64,000 nt of DNA from JANYCO01 sp035535995 (GTDB lineage Bacteria > Bacteroidota > Bacteroidia > Cytophagales > Cytophagaceae), in NCBI GenBank assembly GCA_035535995.1, contig DATLOZ010000020.1, positions 182,798 through 246,797 of the forward strand, given 5' to 3'. The notes under the pieces were generated by a model. That model was given only the letters and a program-made list of their open reading frames with translations, made no database searches and was not told the DNA's origin. Both the position numbers and the translations under genes were made by a program. Positions 26,686 to 36,594 of this stretch are shown piece by piece. Within the stretch, counting starts at the first letter, position 1. Every line of letters begins with the position of its first letter.

Positions 26686-27954
26686 ATGATGAATAAAAAT
26701 ATACCTTTAGCAGAGAGGATCAGGCCGTACAACCTGGATACCTATATCGGACAAAAACATCTTGTAGGGAAAGGCGCGGTGATCCGCAATGCTATTGAAG
26801 CAGGTACGATCCCTTCTATGATCTTCTGGGGCCCGCCAGGCGTGGGCAAAACCACACTGGCCAATATTATTGCCAACAATCTTAAAATTCCTTTTTATTT
26901 ACTAAGTGCAGTGAGCTCCGGCGTGAAGGAGGTAAGAGAGGTCATTGAAAAAGCAAAATTGAACAGCAAGACGATCTTGTTTATCGACGAGATCCACCGC
27001 TTCAGTAAATCACAGCAGGATGCTTTGCTAGGCGCGGTAGAAAAAGGGATCATCACGCTGATCGGTGCTACTACGGAAAATCCTTCGTTTGAAGTAAACT
27101 CGGCTTTGCTTTCGCGTTGCCAGGTGTATGTGTTGAAACCGCTCGACAAAGAAGATCTCATGGGACTTTTAGACTATGCGATCAACCACGACCAAGAACT
27201 GAAACATAAAAATATTAAGATCGAAGAACACGATGCCTTGCTCAATATCTCCGGCGGCGATGCCCGTAAACTTTTAAATTTACTGGAGCTGGTGATCCAA
27301 TCGATTCCAGAAGAAGAGATCGTGATCACCGATGAAAAGGTAATGCAGATCGCCCAGAAGAAAGTAGCCTTGTATGATAAAGGCGGCGAAATGCATTACG
27401 ATATCATTTCTGCTTTTATAAAATCCGTACGAGGCAGTGACCCGAATGCCGCCGTGTATTGGCTGGCGCGAATGATCGAAGGAGGAGAGGATGTAGAGTT
27501 CATCGCCCGTCGCTTGGTGATCCTGGCTTCGGAAGATATTGGTAATGCCAATCCTACAGCGTTGGTGATGGCAACCAATTGTTTTGATGCTGTGCGTGTG
27601 ATTGGCTATCCGGAGTCGAGAATTATTCTTGCGCAAGCTACCGCTTATCTCGCTTCTTCTCCTAAAAGCAATGCCTCCTACATGGCGATCAACGAAGCGC
27701 AAAGACTCATCAGCCAACACGGCGATTTGCCGGTGCCAATCCATTTGCGCAATGCTCCTACAAAGTTGATGAAAGACCAAGGATATGGAAAGGAATATAA
27801 ATATGCTCATGACTATGAACATAATTTTGTACAGCAGGAATATCTTCCGGAAGCGCTCAGTGGCACTAAACTGTATGATCCAGGCTTCAATGCAAGGGAA
27901 GAAGAATTAAGACAACGCTTGAAAAAATTGTGGGGGAAAAAATACGACTATTGA
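26686..27954 (+). CDS. rarA: Replication-associated recombination protein A
   Basis: AAA+ ATPase (MgsA/RarA, WHIP/Wrnip1 family) acting at stalled replication forks with the clamp-loader fold. The 422-residue product has MRP-like box ERIRPYNLDTYIGQKHLVG, Walker A GPPGVGKTTLANIIA, Walker B LFIDEIHRFSKSQQDAL, sensor 1 IGATTENPSFEVNSALLSRC, and the C-terminal tetramerisation domain (KSVRGSDPNAAVYWLARMIEGGED). Length is typical. ATG 26686 is preceded by another ATG-containing A-rich stretch (ATGATGAAT); either Met can be first. Confidence 0.94.
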   Translation: MMNKNIPLAERIRPYNLDTYIGQKHLVGKGAVIRNAIEAGTIPSMIFWGPPGVGKTTLANIIANNLKIPFYLLSAVSSGVKEVREVIEKAKLNSKTILFIDEIHRFSKSQQDALLGAVEKGIITLIGATTENPSFEVNSALLSRCQVYVLKPLDKEDLMGLLDYAINHDQELKHKNIKIEEHDALLNISGGDARKLLNLLELVIQSIPEEEIVITDEKVMQIAQKKVALYDKGGEMHYDIISAFIKSVRGSDPNAAVYWLARMIEGGEDVEFIARRLVILASEDIGNANPTALVMATNCFDAVRVIGYPESRIILAQATAYLASSPKSNASYMAINEAQRLISQHGDLPVPIHLRNAPTKLMKDQGYGKEYKYAHDYEHNFVQQEYLPEALSGTKLYDPGFNAREEELRQRLKKLWGKKYDY

Positions 27955-28022
27955 AGTTATGAATTATGAGTTATGAATGTTGAATTAAATAACTCATAAT
28001 TCAACATTCATAACTCATAACT
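27955..28022. repeat. Dispersed palindromic repeat, family B (copy 4)
   Basis: It begins on the base after the rarA stop codon (AGTTATGAATTATGAG) and ends five bases before the stop of the convergent subtilase gene (ACTCATAATTCAACATTCAT). It fills the whole 72-base space between two convergent genes. Confidence 0.8.
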
Positions 28023-28026
28023 TTTA

Positions 28027-31000
28027 TTAGTCTTTGATGATTTTTTTATTCAACTCTCCGCTACCGGCGCGGATCTTAATATAATACACACCGCTTGGAT
28101 AAGTTTCCATTTCGATAAGCGTGTTTTGTGAAACATGCGAAGTGGAGAAAATTTTCTTACCCTGTGCATTGATCACTTCGATCGAAGCATCTTCGGGATA
28201 GTTGTTACTCAGGAATCCTACGTTGAGTGCGCTGGTCACGGGGTTTGGAAAGAAGCCGATATTGTAACCGTTTATCATTCCATAATTTCCGGATGCATTT
28301 ACCATTCTGCTTAAGGTATCTCTACATCCCCCGGTGCTTAAGCCGATCAGGCTCACTTTATAAAATCCATCTGCCGAGTAAGTATGCAAAACATTATTGC
28401 TTGTTTCAATATCTCCGTCTCCAAGATCCCAGGTGATAGAAGTAGCATTGACAGATTGGTTGATCAATGAAAGTGGCCCGTATGTAAGCGTAATAGTATC
28501 GGTAGTCGGATAAAATGCAAGTGTCATATTATCCTTGCGGATGTATACTGTTTCTGCATCACTATAAAACAAAGAATCCGCATTGGCGATATAGATCGTA
28601 TCAGGATTAGTAACACGAGTCAAGGTATAAGAATTTCCAATATGGACAGGAAGTGCAGGAGGAGGGGCATTGAAGAATGCATATTTTCCTGTACCAGGGT
28701 TGAAGGTAACGTCCATGGTATCGTTGCACATCACCACATTGGCTAATCCTGGTTTCGGACCTTGGTGAATGGATACAAATTTAGCGCGTGCATTTTGTGC
28801 CATGGTGACCATGTCTGGTATATTATCCGTAGCAATGATAGCGAAAGCAACTGTTTCCGTATCGCCGGGAGCAAAGTCGTAGATCTTGGCGCCTGTTACC
28901 TGCGATACATCGTTGCCGAAACCGCTGGCTCCTGCTTGTTTTCTGTACACTCCCTGTGATAAGGTCAGGAATTTTTCCGTGCTGGTAAAGCCGTCGTTCG
29001 GGTTGATGTTATTTCCTCCCACGCTACTGTTATCAAGCGAATAGCAGGAAGGTGGATTATCGGTAAGCACTGCGATGCCCGCTACACTGTATCCTCCCAG
29101 AACGCTGTAGGTATAAGCAACCTTGCCTGCATCGTTCCAATCGGCACGGTTATATTGGTAGCTGCCGATATCCCAGTCGGCAAAAAGGCCGGCAGAGAGG
29201 GAGTCATAGGTATTAGAGGATTGATTGACCAATTGATATTCCAGAATTACAAAATGATCGTTGGGTGTATTCTTCCAGGCATAAGAACGTTGCGCTATTT
29301 TTACACCTATGATATTGAAAGAATTAGAATCATCGAAGATGGCATACGATTCCATGTTCTTTAATTCAGGGTTTACCAAACGTACGCTTTTTATCTGCCG
29401 GAAATCATTGTCGGGAGAGGAGTAATTTCTTACACAATCCGAGACCTGCGATTGAGAAGCAGCGATCATTAATCCACTTTCGTAAAGAAGATTATTATTG
29501 CTATAAACGACTCCATCGCCCTGGCTTGGCGGATTTGTTTCATAAATATTATACCCGATTCTTCCGATGGAGGTAACGGTCACCGTTACTTTGTTGGTAT
29601 CAATATCAAGGAAAGCGGGGTTAACAGTAATTTTAAAACCCTGGTAATCGTAATAATTTTTACTTGGATCGGTCATCAACATTACCAGGTTTATTTCCTG
29701 GCTTGGACCTGCGTTGTTGTTGACAAGAATTTTGAACGGATCAGTTGTATTGCTTTTGCCGGTAAGACTATCGATCACTCCAAGATGGGAGAGGCTATCA
29801 ACCATAGTAGCATATCCGTCTAGGCAGATCATTTTTATAGTAAGATTGTTGGTACCGGAAAGCCAGTTGAAGAAATCATTGGTGATGATAAGCGTATCAC
29901 CGCTGAAGAAATTAGTAGTGGATCCATAAGAGCTCTTCACGTTAAGATTAACCATTCTCACGGAAGGAGACGTAGAATCGGTAAGCGCCCGGTACATATT
30001 TAGTTTTTTCCCGGTTTTATAGCGGCTTTCAGGCCGCGTTACATCAAACGTGTCGAGTACGTCCCCGGTAGCGCGTAAGAGCTCACCTGCCTGAATAGAG
30101 GAGAGTCTTGGAAATTTAGAACGCACCAAGGCTGCAGCGCCTGCCACTGTAGGAGAAGCGAAGGAAGAGCCTCCGAAGCCACCCCAGGATCCACCTGAAA
30201 TAGTAGTAACTCCGCCTTCCAGGGAAGCAAGGTCTACTTTAAAACTATACGACATTCCATATCCACCGAAGTTGAATGTTTTCCGGATCTCACAAAGAGT
30301 ATCATACTGCGGAGAAGTGATGGTATCAAGTCCCGAAACTGAAATAACATTATCGAAAGAAGCAGGATAGAAATCCAGCTCACCTTCGGAGTTGCCCGCC
30401 GAAGCGATGATCAGGACGTTGCTATCCAACGCAGCCATGTTGATCACATCTTGTGCTGCTTGTGAATACCCGCCATAACCGCCCCAGGAAAGATTCATTA
30501 CTTTTACACCGTGTTGTGCGGCATAGATGATGGCATCATAACCTGCTGTGAGTGCACCGCCTTCATTTGAGATTTTGAGGGGAAGGCTTTTACACTTAAA
30601 ACCGGTACCGCAAGTACCCATGTTGTTATCGCCCATGGCAGAGCAGGAGCCTTGTACCATTACACCATGGTCAGATACATCCCATGTAGGGTCGTTATCT
30701 CCGCCTATGGCAGCTGTAGAACCAAGATCCCAGCCGTAAAAATTATCTACGTATCCGTCGTTGTCATTGTCAGCGCCATCGATCGGGTCGGCCCAGTTGT
30801 ATTTGATATTAGGTTCCAGATCCGGGTGATTCAGTTCAGTACCAGTATCCAATACGCCAATCACCACATTGGTATCACCTTTCTCGATGTCATAAGCTTT
30901 ATAAGCATTAACCCGATTATACAATAGCTCTTGAGGCTGACCAGGTGCAGACCATGGGTCATTTGGAATATAGGCTATTTTACAATCGAATTTTGGCTCT

Positions 31001-31425
31001 GCATATTCTACAAGACCAGAATTCTGCAGGATGCTTACAACTTCCTGTACAGGAGATTCCGGATTGAAATAAAGCAAGTGTATAAGCGAAAGATCGGTAA
31101 GCTTGTGGTTGTGGATGTTTTTAGCATCGGCAGCAGGAGCCTTGCAGTTGGGAAACCACTTGGTGAATTTTTCTACTTTGTGTTTGCGAAGCTGCGTCCC
31201 CATTGTTCCCTGGCCAAGCAAAGCATTTAGGTTGTTGGTAAGCGATCTGTATTCAGGTTTTAATTTTACGACAACAATCCCCGGAATAATATAATCGTTC
31301 TTTTGAGTAGAAACACTCGAAGAAGAAGTTCTTGTTTTTTTATAATCAATATCCTGCGCTTGAATGCCAGCTTGAAAACCGGAAAGCAGAGCTAACCAAA
31401 TAAAAGTGAATTTGCCTATGGACAT
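28027..31425 (-). CDS. Secreted S8 (subtilisin-like) protease with type IX sorting domain
   Basis: About 1132 residues from the ATG at 31425, which gives a clean signal peptide (MSIGKFTFIWLALLSG to QAQ). An ATG nine codons upstream is in frame but adds a charged stretch. A propeptide (~35-165) precedes the peptidase domain: Asp in VIGVLDTGTEL, His in SDHGVMVQGSC, oxyanion Asn in SAGNSEGELDFYPAS, Ser in GGSSFASPTVAGAAAL. Beta domains follow, then a PKD-like module (ITWDLGDGDIETSN, residues ~1030) and a type IX C-terminal sorting domain (FFPNPVTSALNV to NKKIIKD). It is an extracellular or cell-surface protease. Confidence 0.9.
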   Translation of the reverse strand: MSIGKFTFIWLALLSGFQAGIQAQDIDYKKTRTSSSSVSTQKNDYIIPGIVVVKLKPEYRSLTNNLNALLGQGTMGTQLRKHKVEKFTKWFPNCKAPAADAKNIHNHKLTDLSLIHLLYFNPESPVQEVVSILQNSGLVEYAEPKFDCKIAYIPNDPWSAPGQPQELLYNRVNAYKAYDIEKGDTNVVIGVLDTGTELNHPDLEPNIKYNWADPIDGADNDNDGYVDNFYGWDLGSTAAIGGDNDPTWDVSDHGVMVQGSCSAMGDNNMGTCGTGFKCKSLPLKISNEGGALTAGYDAIIYAAQHGVKVMNLSWGGYGGYSQAAQDVINMAALDSNVLIIASAGNSEGELDFYPASFDNVISVSGLDTITSPQYDTLCEIRKTFNFGGYGMSYSFKVDLASLEGGVTTISGGSWGGFGGSSFASPTVAGAAALVRSKFPRLSSIQAGELLRATGDVLDTFDVTRPESRYKTGKKLNMYRALTDSTSPSVRMVNLNVKSSYGSTTNFFSGDTLIITNDFFNWLSGTNNLTIKMICLDGYATMVDSLSHLGVIDSLTGKSNTTDPFKILVNNNAGPSQEINLVMLMTDPSKNYYDYQGFKITVNPAFLDIDTNKVTVTVTSIGRIGYNIYETNPPSQGDGVVYSNNNLLYESGLMIAASQSQVSDCVRNYSSPDNDFRQIKSVRLVNPELKNMESYAIFDDSNSFNIIGVKIAQRSYAWKNTPNDHFVILEYQLVNQSSNTYDSLSAGLFADWDIGSYQYNRADWNDAGKVAYTYSVLGGYSVAGIAVLTDNPPSCYSLDNSSVGGNNINPNDGFTSTEKFLTLSQGVYRKQAGASGFGNDVSQVTGAKIYDFAPGDTETVAFAIIATDNIPDMVTMAQNARAKFVSIHQGPKPGLANVVMCNDTMDVTFNPGTGKYAFFNAPPPALPVHIGNSYTLTRVTNPDTIYIANADSLFYSDAETVYIRKDNMTLAFYPTTDTITLTYGPLSLINQSVNATSITWDLGDGDIETSNNVLHTYSADGFYKVSLIGLSTGGCRDTLSRMVNASGNYGMINGYNIGFFPNPVTSALNVGFLSNNYPEDASIEVINAQGKKIFSTSHVSQNTLIEMETYPSGVYYIKIRAGSGELNKKIIKD

Positions 31426-31621
31426 TCTTGGAATAATTTTATTTTCTAACAATATATTACACTATAATACTAATAAGTAACCATAATGTTTTAAAAAACA
31501 CTTAGTTTATTTTATACGCAATACTAAAAGATAAGTGTTATTATTTTCCACAAAAATATAGCCAGATATTACAATTATCTGGCTATACACTACTAAGTCA
31601 AAAATAAGGTGTTCATAAAAG

Positions 31622-32827
31622 CTATTTTCCTGATATTCTGGAGGCTTTTAGCATATTATTGGCTCTTGTACCCCAGTGATATCCAAGCTCAAAAGGCAGC
31701 TCTTTAATAGTAGAATCTTTTGCATAAGCTTCCTGAAGATCTGGTTCCTTGATATGAGGGAAATCAACCACGGGTTTAGCATATTTTCCGTAAAGCTGGA
31801 TCTTCCATTTTTCTTTGTCAAAATAATGGTAGGCGATACCGGAATCGTCTTGCACAATGAAATCGCTTTTATCGAAAATAACATCTCTTACAGTTGAGAA
31901 ATCCCTATAGTGCAGCAGATAGGAAGCGGATTTCAGGTAGGTATGAACGGTCGGTAGTTTTTGAAGGTAATTGGTCAATCCTTTGTTTGCTTTCAGGCCA
32001 GCATCGCCCAGGTCACATTTGAAATAATAAACGGAACGGAGCTCGCTCGATTCGGCGGTTACAAAATCTATTCGCACGCCTTTCGTGCCTTTGTACTTAC
32101 TGCTGTCAGCACGCTCGAAGATCGCGCCGGAGCTGTCGATGCCTATACTTTTAACGTTTACAATGGTATTCCCTGTTCTTTTCAGAAATAAACACATGAG
32201 CGGTACAGTACCGTTGACCTTGTTCTTCTGCAGGTGATAAAGCATATTTTTGGTAATAAAATAACTTTTCTTCAGGAGGTCATTTAACGAAACTTCTACC
32301 GACAAATAATATTCCTGTTTTTGTTTTTCATTCATGGATTGAAAATCCGGCAGCTCTCCAATCGGTTCCAGCGCCAGTAAGGTATAGGATTTTGCTTTTG
32401 GAAAAAGAATAAAAGCATTCAATACATCCGGTCCGGAGAAAGGATAGAAGACAGGATTGGTAGTTGCATTAGCATCGGCCAGCTCAGTGTTGCGCCAGTC
32501 ACGCATTTTACTGAAACGTTTGTTATCGATCAATGCCCAGCTTGAATCAAAGGAAGAAGAGAAAGATTTCCAGCTCGCCGTAGTATCAATCGAAGCGAGT
32601 TCACTTCCTTTGGGCTGAGCAATACCGGAAAGCACGCGCGCGTTGTTGTCAAATTTGTGGTCGAATGCCAGCGGTTTCTTATTTTCTGTCACGCTGATCG
32701 TATCGTCCGGGTTTTGATCCTGGGCGGTGTCAGCAGTGTTGGTGGCATTTTTAGGAGCGCGTTTTTCATCGCAAGAGCCAAGCCATACAAGGGAAGCAAA
32801 TGCGAGTAGTAGAAGTTTATTTTTCAC
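31622..32827 (-). CDS. Lipoprotein of unknown function
   Basis: An approximately 401-residue lipoprotein. The best start is GTG at 32827 (VKNKLLLLAFASLVWLGSC), which gives a short signal peptide with a lipobox LGSC. A TTG nine codons upstream is an alternative. No ATG is available near. The body is mixed alpha/beta with FYPFSGPDVLNAFILFPKAKSYTLLALEP, which suggests a soluble extracytoplasmic domain. I do not recognise the family. The start overlaps the 3-prime end of the APC permease gene by 11 bases, so the two are translationally coupled. Confidence 0.7.
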   Translation of the reverse strand: MKNKLLLLAFASLVWLGSCDEKRAPKNATNTADTAQDQNPDDTISVTENKKPLAFDHKFDNNARVLSGIAQPKGSELASIDTTASWKSFSSSFDSSWALIDNKRFSKMRDWRNTELADANATTNPVFYPFSGPDVLNAFILFPKAKSYTLLALEPIGELPDFQSMNEKQKQEYYLSVEVSLNDLLKKSYFITKNMLYHLQKNKVNGTVPLMCLFLKRTGNTIVNVKSIGIDSSGAIFERADSSKYKGTKGVRIDFVTAESSELRSVYYFKCDLGDAGLKANKGLTNYLQKLPTVHTYLKSASYLLHYRDFSTVRDVIFDKSDFIVQDDSGIAYHYFDKEKWKIQLYGKYAKPVVDFPHIKEPDLQEAYAKDSTIKELPFELGYHWGTRANNMLKASRISGK

Positions 32828-34157
32828 TGTTTTTATAGAAATAAGAATTTGCAAAATAAATGATCAATCCTAAAAGAATGATTCCAAAAGTTACTAAAGA
32901 AGGAATCAGTTTTTGTCTGTCGGTGATCACGTTAAACACCATCCAGAGTTCCAGGCCTATAAAAATAACAGGAGTAACCGGAAATCCCAAAGTTTTATAC
33001 TGACCAGGAATATTTAATTTCTTTATGCGAATAATAAATACTCCTAATACAGTCAAAGAAGTGAAAATACTTAAGGTAAAACCTATATAAGTAATGATCT
33101 CATCAAACGAAGAAGTGAGGATCATCAGCAAGGCAATGCCGGCCTGCAATAGGGTGGAAATCACCGGAACGTCCTTGTATACATCTTTGGAAAGAAAACC
33201 CAGCAAACGGATATCATTGCCTACCACCTTAGATACTCTTGGTCCGATGATCATCATCGAGTTTACTGAAGCGATAAAACCGATCGAAAGGATCAGGACG
33301 ATGAATGGAATTCCGTTTTGATGGAAAATATTTTTAGCGGCGATCAATGCAATCTTCACCTGTGCGCCCATCCCTCCGTCTGGCAAAGAGATCAGGAATT
33401 GTTCCTTTGGAGTAGAGTAAAGGAAAATAAAATTCAAGCCTACATACAATAGTAGTACGATAAAGGTACCAAGAAATAAGATCCGCGGTAGATTCTTTTG
33501 AGGCGCTTCAACATCTTCTACAATATAAGTGATACTATTCCATCCTGAATAAGCAAAGGATACATAGATCAGCGAAACGGCAAAGGATTGCGAGAAGCAA
33601 GCTCCGAAGTCTGTACTAGTGGCTGTAAGATGAAAATGGGAAGAATCCGAAAAGAGAAAACCAAAGATTATGAAACATAGGATCAGTGCAATGTTCATGA
33701 TCGTAACGGAAGCCTGGAATTTTTTTCCTACCGAAAAACTCAACAGGTTGATGGCAGTGATCGCAACGATCACGCCGGCAGCTAGTAGTTTTTGGTTTCC
33801 GTTTTCGGCAATATTCTGAAAATATTCTCCAAAAGCCATCGCCGAAGCCGCCATAGGTGCGGCAAAGCCAACGGTGATCGAAACCCAACCCGATAAAAAA
33901 CCTACCGCCGGATGGTAGATCCTGGATAGAAAATTATATTCTCCACCGGATCTTGGAAACACCACGGCCAATTCCGCATAGGTGAGTGCGCCGCAGAGTG
34001 CTACCAGTCCGCCTACCGCCCAAAGCAGCACGACAGCCAGCGTAGAAGATATGCCCAGCAACTGGTAGCCCAAGCTGGTATATACACCCACGCCAACCAT
34101 ATTGGCGATCATGATCGTGGCGCCAGAGAGCAATCCTATTTTTTTAGCAGAGGGCAA
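32817..34157 (-). CDS. APC-family amino-acid permease
   Basis: A 446-residue, 12-span amino acid-polyamine-organocation transporter. The helix 1 substrate loop is GATIMIANMVGVGVYTSLGY (residues ~11-30). GGLVALCGALTYAELAVVFPRSGGEYNFL covers helices 2-3, including the family motif PRSGGEY. It is closest in appearance to the L-type/basic amino-acid exchangers. Substrate is not determinable. It is followed with overlap by the lipoprotein gene, which may be its operon partner. Confidence 0.88.
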   Translation of the reverse strand: MPSAKKIGLLSGATIMIANMVGVGVYTSLGYQLLGISSTLAVVLLWAVGGLVALCGALTYAELAVVFPRSGGEYNFLSRIYHPAVGFLSGWVSITVGFAAPMAASAMAFGEYFQNIAENGNQKLLAAGVIVAITAINLLSFSVGKKFQASVTIMNIALILCFIIFGFLFSDSSHFHLTATSTDFGACFSQSFAVSLIYVSFAYSGWNSITYIVEDVEAPQKNLPRILFLGTFIVLLLYVGLNFIFLYSTPKEQFLISLPDGGMGAQVKIALIAAKNIFHQNGIPFIVLILSIGFIASVNSMMIIGPRVSKVVGNDIRLLGFLSKDVYKDVPVISTLLQAGIALLMILTSSFDEIITYIGFTLSIFTSLTVLGVFIIRIKKLNIPGQYKTLGFPVTPVIFIGLELWMVFNVITDRQKLIPSLVTFGIILLGLIIYFANSYFYKNSEK

Positions 34158-34196
34158 ATGGAATGTTTCGTTATTAGTTTACCAACATTTATCAAA

Positions 34197-34808
34197 CTAG
34201 TTGATCGAGATCAACTCTACTTCGAAAACTAGTGCAGTGTTTGGTCCGATCAGTTCGGAAGCACCGCGAGAACCGTAGGCAAGGTCGGAAGGAATGAAGA
34301 GCTGCCATTTGGAGCCAACAGGCATTAGCTGCAAAGCTTCTATCCATCCGGAGATCACCCCGTTTACAGGAAAGGTGGCAGGTTGTCCGCGTTCTACCGA
34401 ACTGTCGAAAACAGTGCCGTTGATCAAGGTGCCGTGGTAGTGCGTGGTTACACGATCGGTTGCTTTAGGTTTTGGACCATTACCTTGTTTAAGAATTTTA
34501 TATTGGAGTCCGCTAGGCAGGGTAACAACGCCTTCCTTGCTGCTATTGGCTTTCAGGAATTCGGCGCCTTCGCGGATATTTTTTTCATGTTTTTGCGACT
34601 GAAGTTTTTGAAAATAATCGTTCAGGATCTGTCCCGCTTGCGCAGGCTCTATCTGCAGACCTTTCCCGGTCAGTAGATCTTCCAGGCCTTGTTGCAGCGC
34701 TTCAATTGTTACTTCATCCAGTCCTTGTTTAATAAGACTTTCCGCAATGTTGATTCCAAGGCTATAGCTGAAAAGATCTTTGTCCGTTGTAAATTTCTTT
34801 GTTTCCAT
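34197..34808 (-). CDS. FKBP-type peptidyl-prolyl cis-trans isomerase
   Basis: A 203-residue protein with an N-terminal helical dimerisation domain (FKBP_N, residues ~8-90: LFSYSLGINIAESLIKQGLD, LNDYFQKLQSQKH) and a C-terminal FKBP fold (~100-203). Binding-site residues are seen in VTTHYHGTLINGTVFDSSVERGQP and LAYGSRG. It resembles FkpA/FklB/Mip. No signal peptide is present, so it is probably cytoplasmic (FklB-like), assisting protein folding. It is transcribed alone, 39 bases before the permease start. Confidence 0.9.
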   Translation of the reverse strand: METKKFTTDKDLFSYSLGINIAESLIKQGLDEVTIEALQQGLEDLLTGKGLQIEPAQAGQILNDYFQKLQSQKHEKNIREGAEFLKANSSKEGVVTLPSGLQYKILKQGNGPKPKATDRVTTHYHGTLINGTVFDSSVERGQPATFPVNGVISGWIEALQLMPVGSKWQLFIPSDLAYGSRGASELIGPNTALVFEVELISIN

Positions 34809-34938
34809 GATTCTAAATTTGTTGCAAAGGTTATCGTTTTTAAGGGGAAGAAAAAGTTTTCCGTAGTATTTTTATTAGAAAATATTTAATGTGTAAATAT
34901 CTTACTTTCAGTTATTTAAAATAATGGTATTGGCCTTA

Positions 34939-35045
34939 GGATACCAATATCGGAGGCCAGATACAAGATGGCAGACGCCAGATAAAATTTGAATTAAGTA
35001 TTGATCCAAATTATTCTTATCCGGCGTCTTGTATCTTGTATCCTG
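34939..35045. repeat. Dispersed palindromic repeat, family A (copy 4)
   Basis: GGATACCAATATCGGAGGCC and AGATACAAGATGGCAGACGCC on the left correspond to GGCGTCTTGTATCTTGTATCC on the right. It ends four bases before the stop codon of the gene at 35049. The sequence has drifted from the other copies. Confidence 0.65.
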
Positions 35046-35048
35046 ATT

Positions 35049-35858
35049 TTAACTAATCAATCCAAAATCCATTCCGTGTATCCACCATAAAAAGTCGTAC
35101 CGGAAATAAAATGTAAAGGGAATCGAATATTCTTTCATCTGTACTTTACCGCCGACTTTACCTTCCTTGGTTTCCAGATCAAATTGTATTTGTTCTATTT
35201 TTCTTTCTCCAAATAAAAAAGGAGGATACTGCGATTTAAACTCGCGGATCTTTTCAGCGTAGTCATGCAGGGTGAAGCGCTGTTGGTTGAGCAGGATCCA
35301 TTCTTCGTGCGTAAATTCCATCCATCGCGAATCACCGTTATTTTCTCCTACTAAGTATTCCATGATCTCTTCTGTAGACGATTGCAGCTCGTAAGAATGG
35401 TTGGGGTGAAAATCTTCGTAGGTAAATACTGCATGTCCTTCGCCGCCAGGACCGCGGTAGCGGCAAACTTCTTCTTTAAACAATTCTTCCGTCACAAAGC
35501 GGTAAATTGTCTCCGGGGTATATTCATGTTGCATGAATTCAAAGCAGACACCATGTTTGTACATATGATCCAATAAGGCATTCAGCTTGTTGGCTACTTC
35601 CTCGGGCTTGAGCGTTTCGCAAGGTGGGTATGCAGGATTGCCGATCAATTCGCGTACTGTAGTGTATCCGGCTTCTTTGCACATTTGTTCGTAGTTTACA
35701 ATATGGTTGTACCAGGCAAGTTCCATTTCGGGCGGCATAAGGCCTTCTGCGGGAGCCTGGATAACGGCGCCATGTTCTACTTCAAGTTTGAGTTTTAAAA
35801 GCTCGATCTCATTTTTGATTGCTTCTTCAGGGGTGAATGTTTCTGTTTGTTGAGTCAT
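35049..35858 (-). CDS. Protein of unknown function
   Basis: A 269-residue soluble protein with no signal peptide or membrane span. The N-terminal 25 residues are a charged helix (EEAIKNEIELLKLKLEVEHG). The middle is mostly helical with conserved-looking aromatic and acidic residues (MELAWYNHIVNYEQMCKEAG, EEVANKLNALLDHMYKHGV). The last ~70 residues form beta strands (KIEQIQFDLETKEGKVGGKV) ending in a Trp-rich tail (FLWWIHGMDFG). The C-terminal part could be an NTF2-like cone, but I do not recognise a family. It is monocistronic. Confidence 0.7.
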   Translation of the reverse strand: MTQQTETFTPEEAIKNEIELLKLKLEVEHGAVIQAPAEGLMPPEMELAWYNHIVNYEQMCKEAGYTTVRELIGNPAYPPCETLKPEEVANKLNALLDHMYKHGVCFEFMQHEYTPETIYRFVTEELFKEEVCRYRGPGGEGHAVFTYEDFHPNHSYELQSSTEEIMEYLVGENNGDSRWMEFTHEEWILLNQQRFTLHDYAEKIREFKSQYPPFLFGERKIEQIQFDLETKEGKVGGKVQMKEYSIPFTFYFRYDFLWWIHGMDFGLIS

Positions 35859-35978
35859 AAAAAATAAAAATTTAAAAATGTTAAAAAAAGTAATTGTCTA
35901 ACAAATAAAAATAATATTCGCTGAATATCCTAATCTAAAACCAGTATACAGTGCGAGTTTGAGTATGGAAAATTTTTC

Positions 35979-36587
35979 CTAATCCTTTTCTGAAAGCCGG
36001 AGCAAACGAAAATATTCTTCTTCTGAAAACTCTTTTACTTCTCCCGGCTGAATTCCTTTCAGATCCATTTCTTCAATTGAGAGCCTGATCAGGCGCAGGC
36101 AGCGGTGGCCTACAAGCAGCACCATCTTTCGTATTTGCCTGTATTTTCCTTCTGTAAGGTGCATCAATAACCATGTGTGCGGGTAATGCATTCGTTCGTC
36201 TGCAGCATAAGGATAGTAGGAGAGGGAGTCGGAAATAATTTCTACTCCCGCCGGCACAGCATGGTAAAATTCTGTTGCTTTGAGCTGGATCGTTACTCCG
36301 TTGCGGAGTTTCTGCAAGGTTGTTTCGCTCATTGCATTTTTGACCATCACTAAGTATGTACGCAAATGTTTTTTCCCCGAATGAAAAAGTAATCCTGTAA
36401 TTCTTTTATCTGTTGTAAGCAGTAATAATCCTTCCGTATTTTTATCCAGTCTTCCGATCGCGTGCGTGCCTTCGGGGAAGGGGTAGTCAAGATTTCCCAG
36501 CAAAGTAGCTTTGGGAGAATCGCTGATAAATTGCGAAAGCATATTGGAGGGTTTGTTGAGTGCAAAATAACGGTGAGGACTGTCCAT
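35979..36587 (-). CDS. rluE: RsuA/RluE-type rRNA pseudouridine synthase
   Basis: Isomerises a uridine of rRNA to pseudouridine. The 202-residue protein lacks the N-terminal S4 domain of RsuA/RluB, as in RluE. It starts RYFALNKPSNMLSQFISD, has the catalytic Asp in HAIGRLDKNTEGLLLLT, and the family segment LTEGKYRQIRKMVLLVGHRCLRLIRLSI. The RluE assignment (23S rRNA) rests on the missing S4 domain and is tentative. It begins seven bases after the stop of the methyltransferase gene, so the pair is likely one operon. Confidence 0.85.
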   Translation of the reverse strand: MDSPHRYFALNKPSNMLSQFISDSPKATLLGNLDYPFPEGTHAIGRLDKNTEGLLLLTTDKRITGLLFHSGKKHLRTYLVMVKNAMSETTLQKLRNGVTIQLKATEFYHAVPAGVEIISDSLSYYPYAADERMHYPHTWLLMHLTEGKYRQIRKMVLLVGHRCLRLIRLSIEEMDLKGIQPGEVKEFSEEEYFRLLRLSEKD

Positions 36588-36594
36588 TGGAAAT

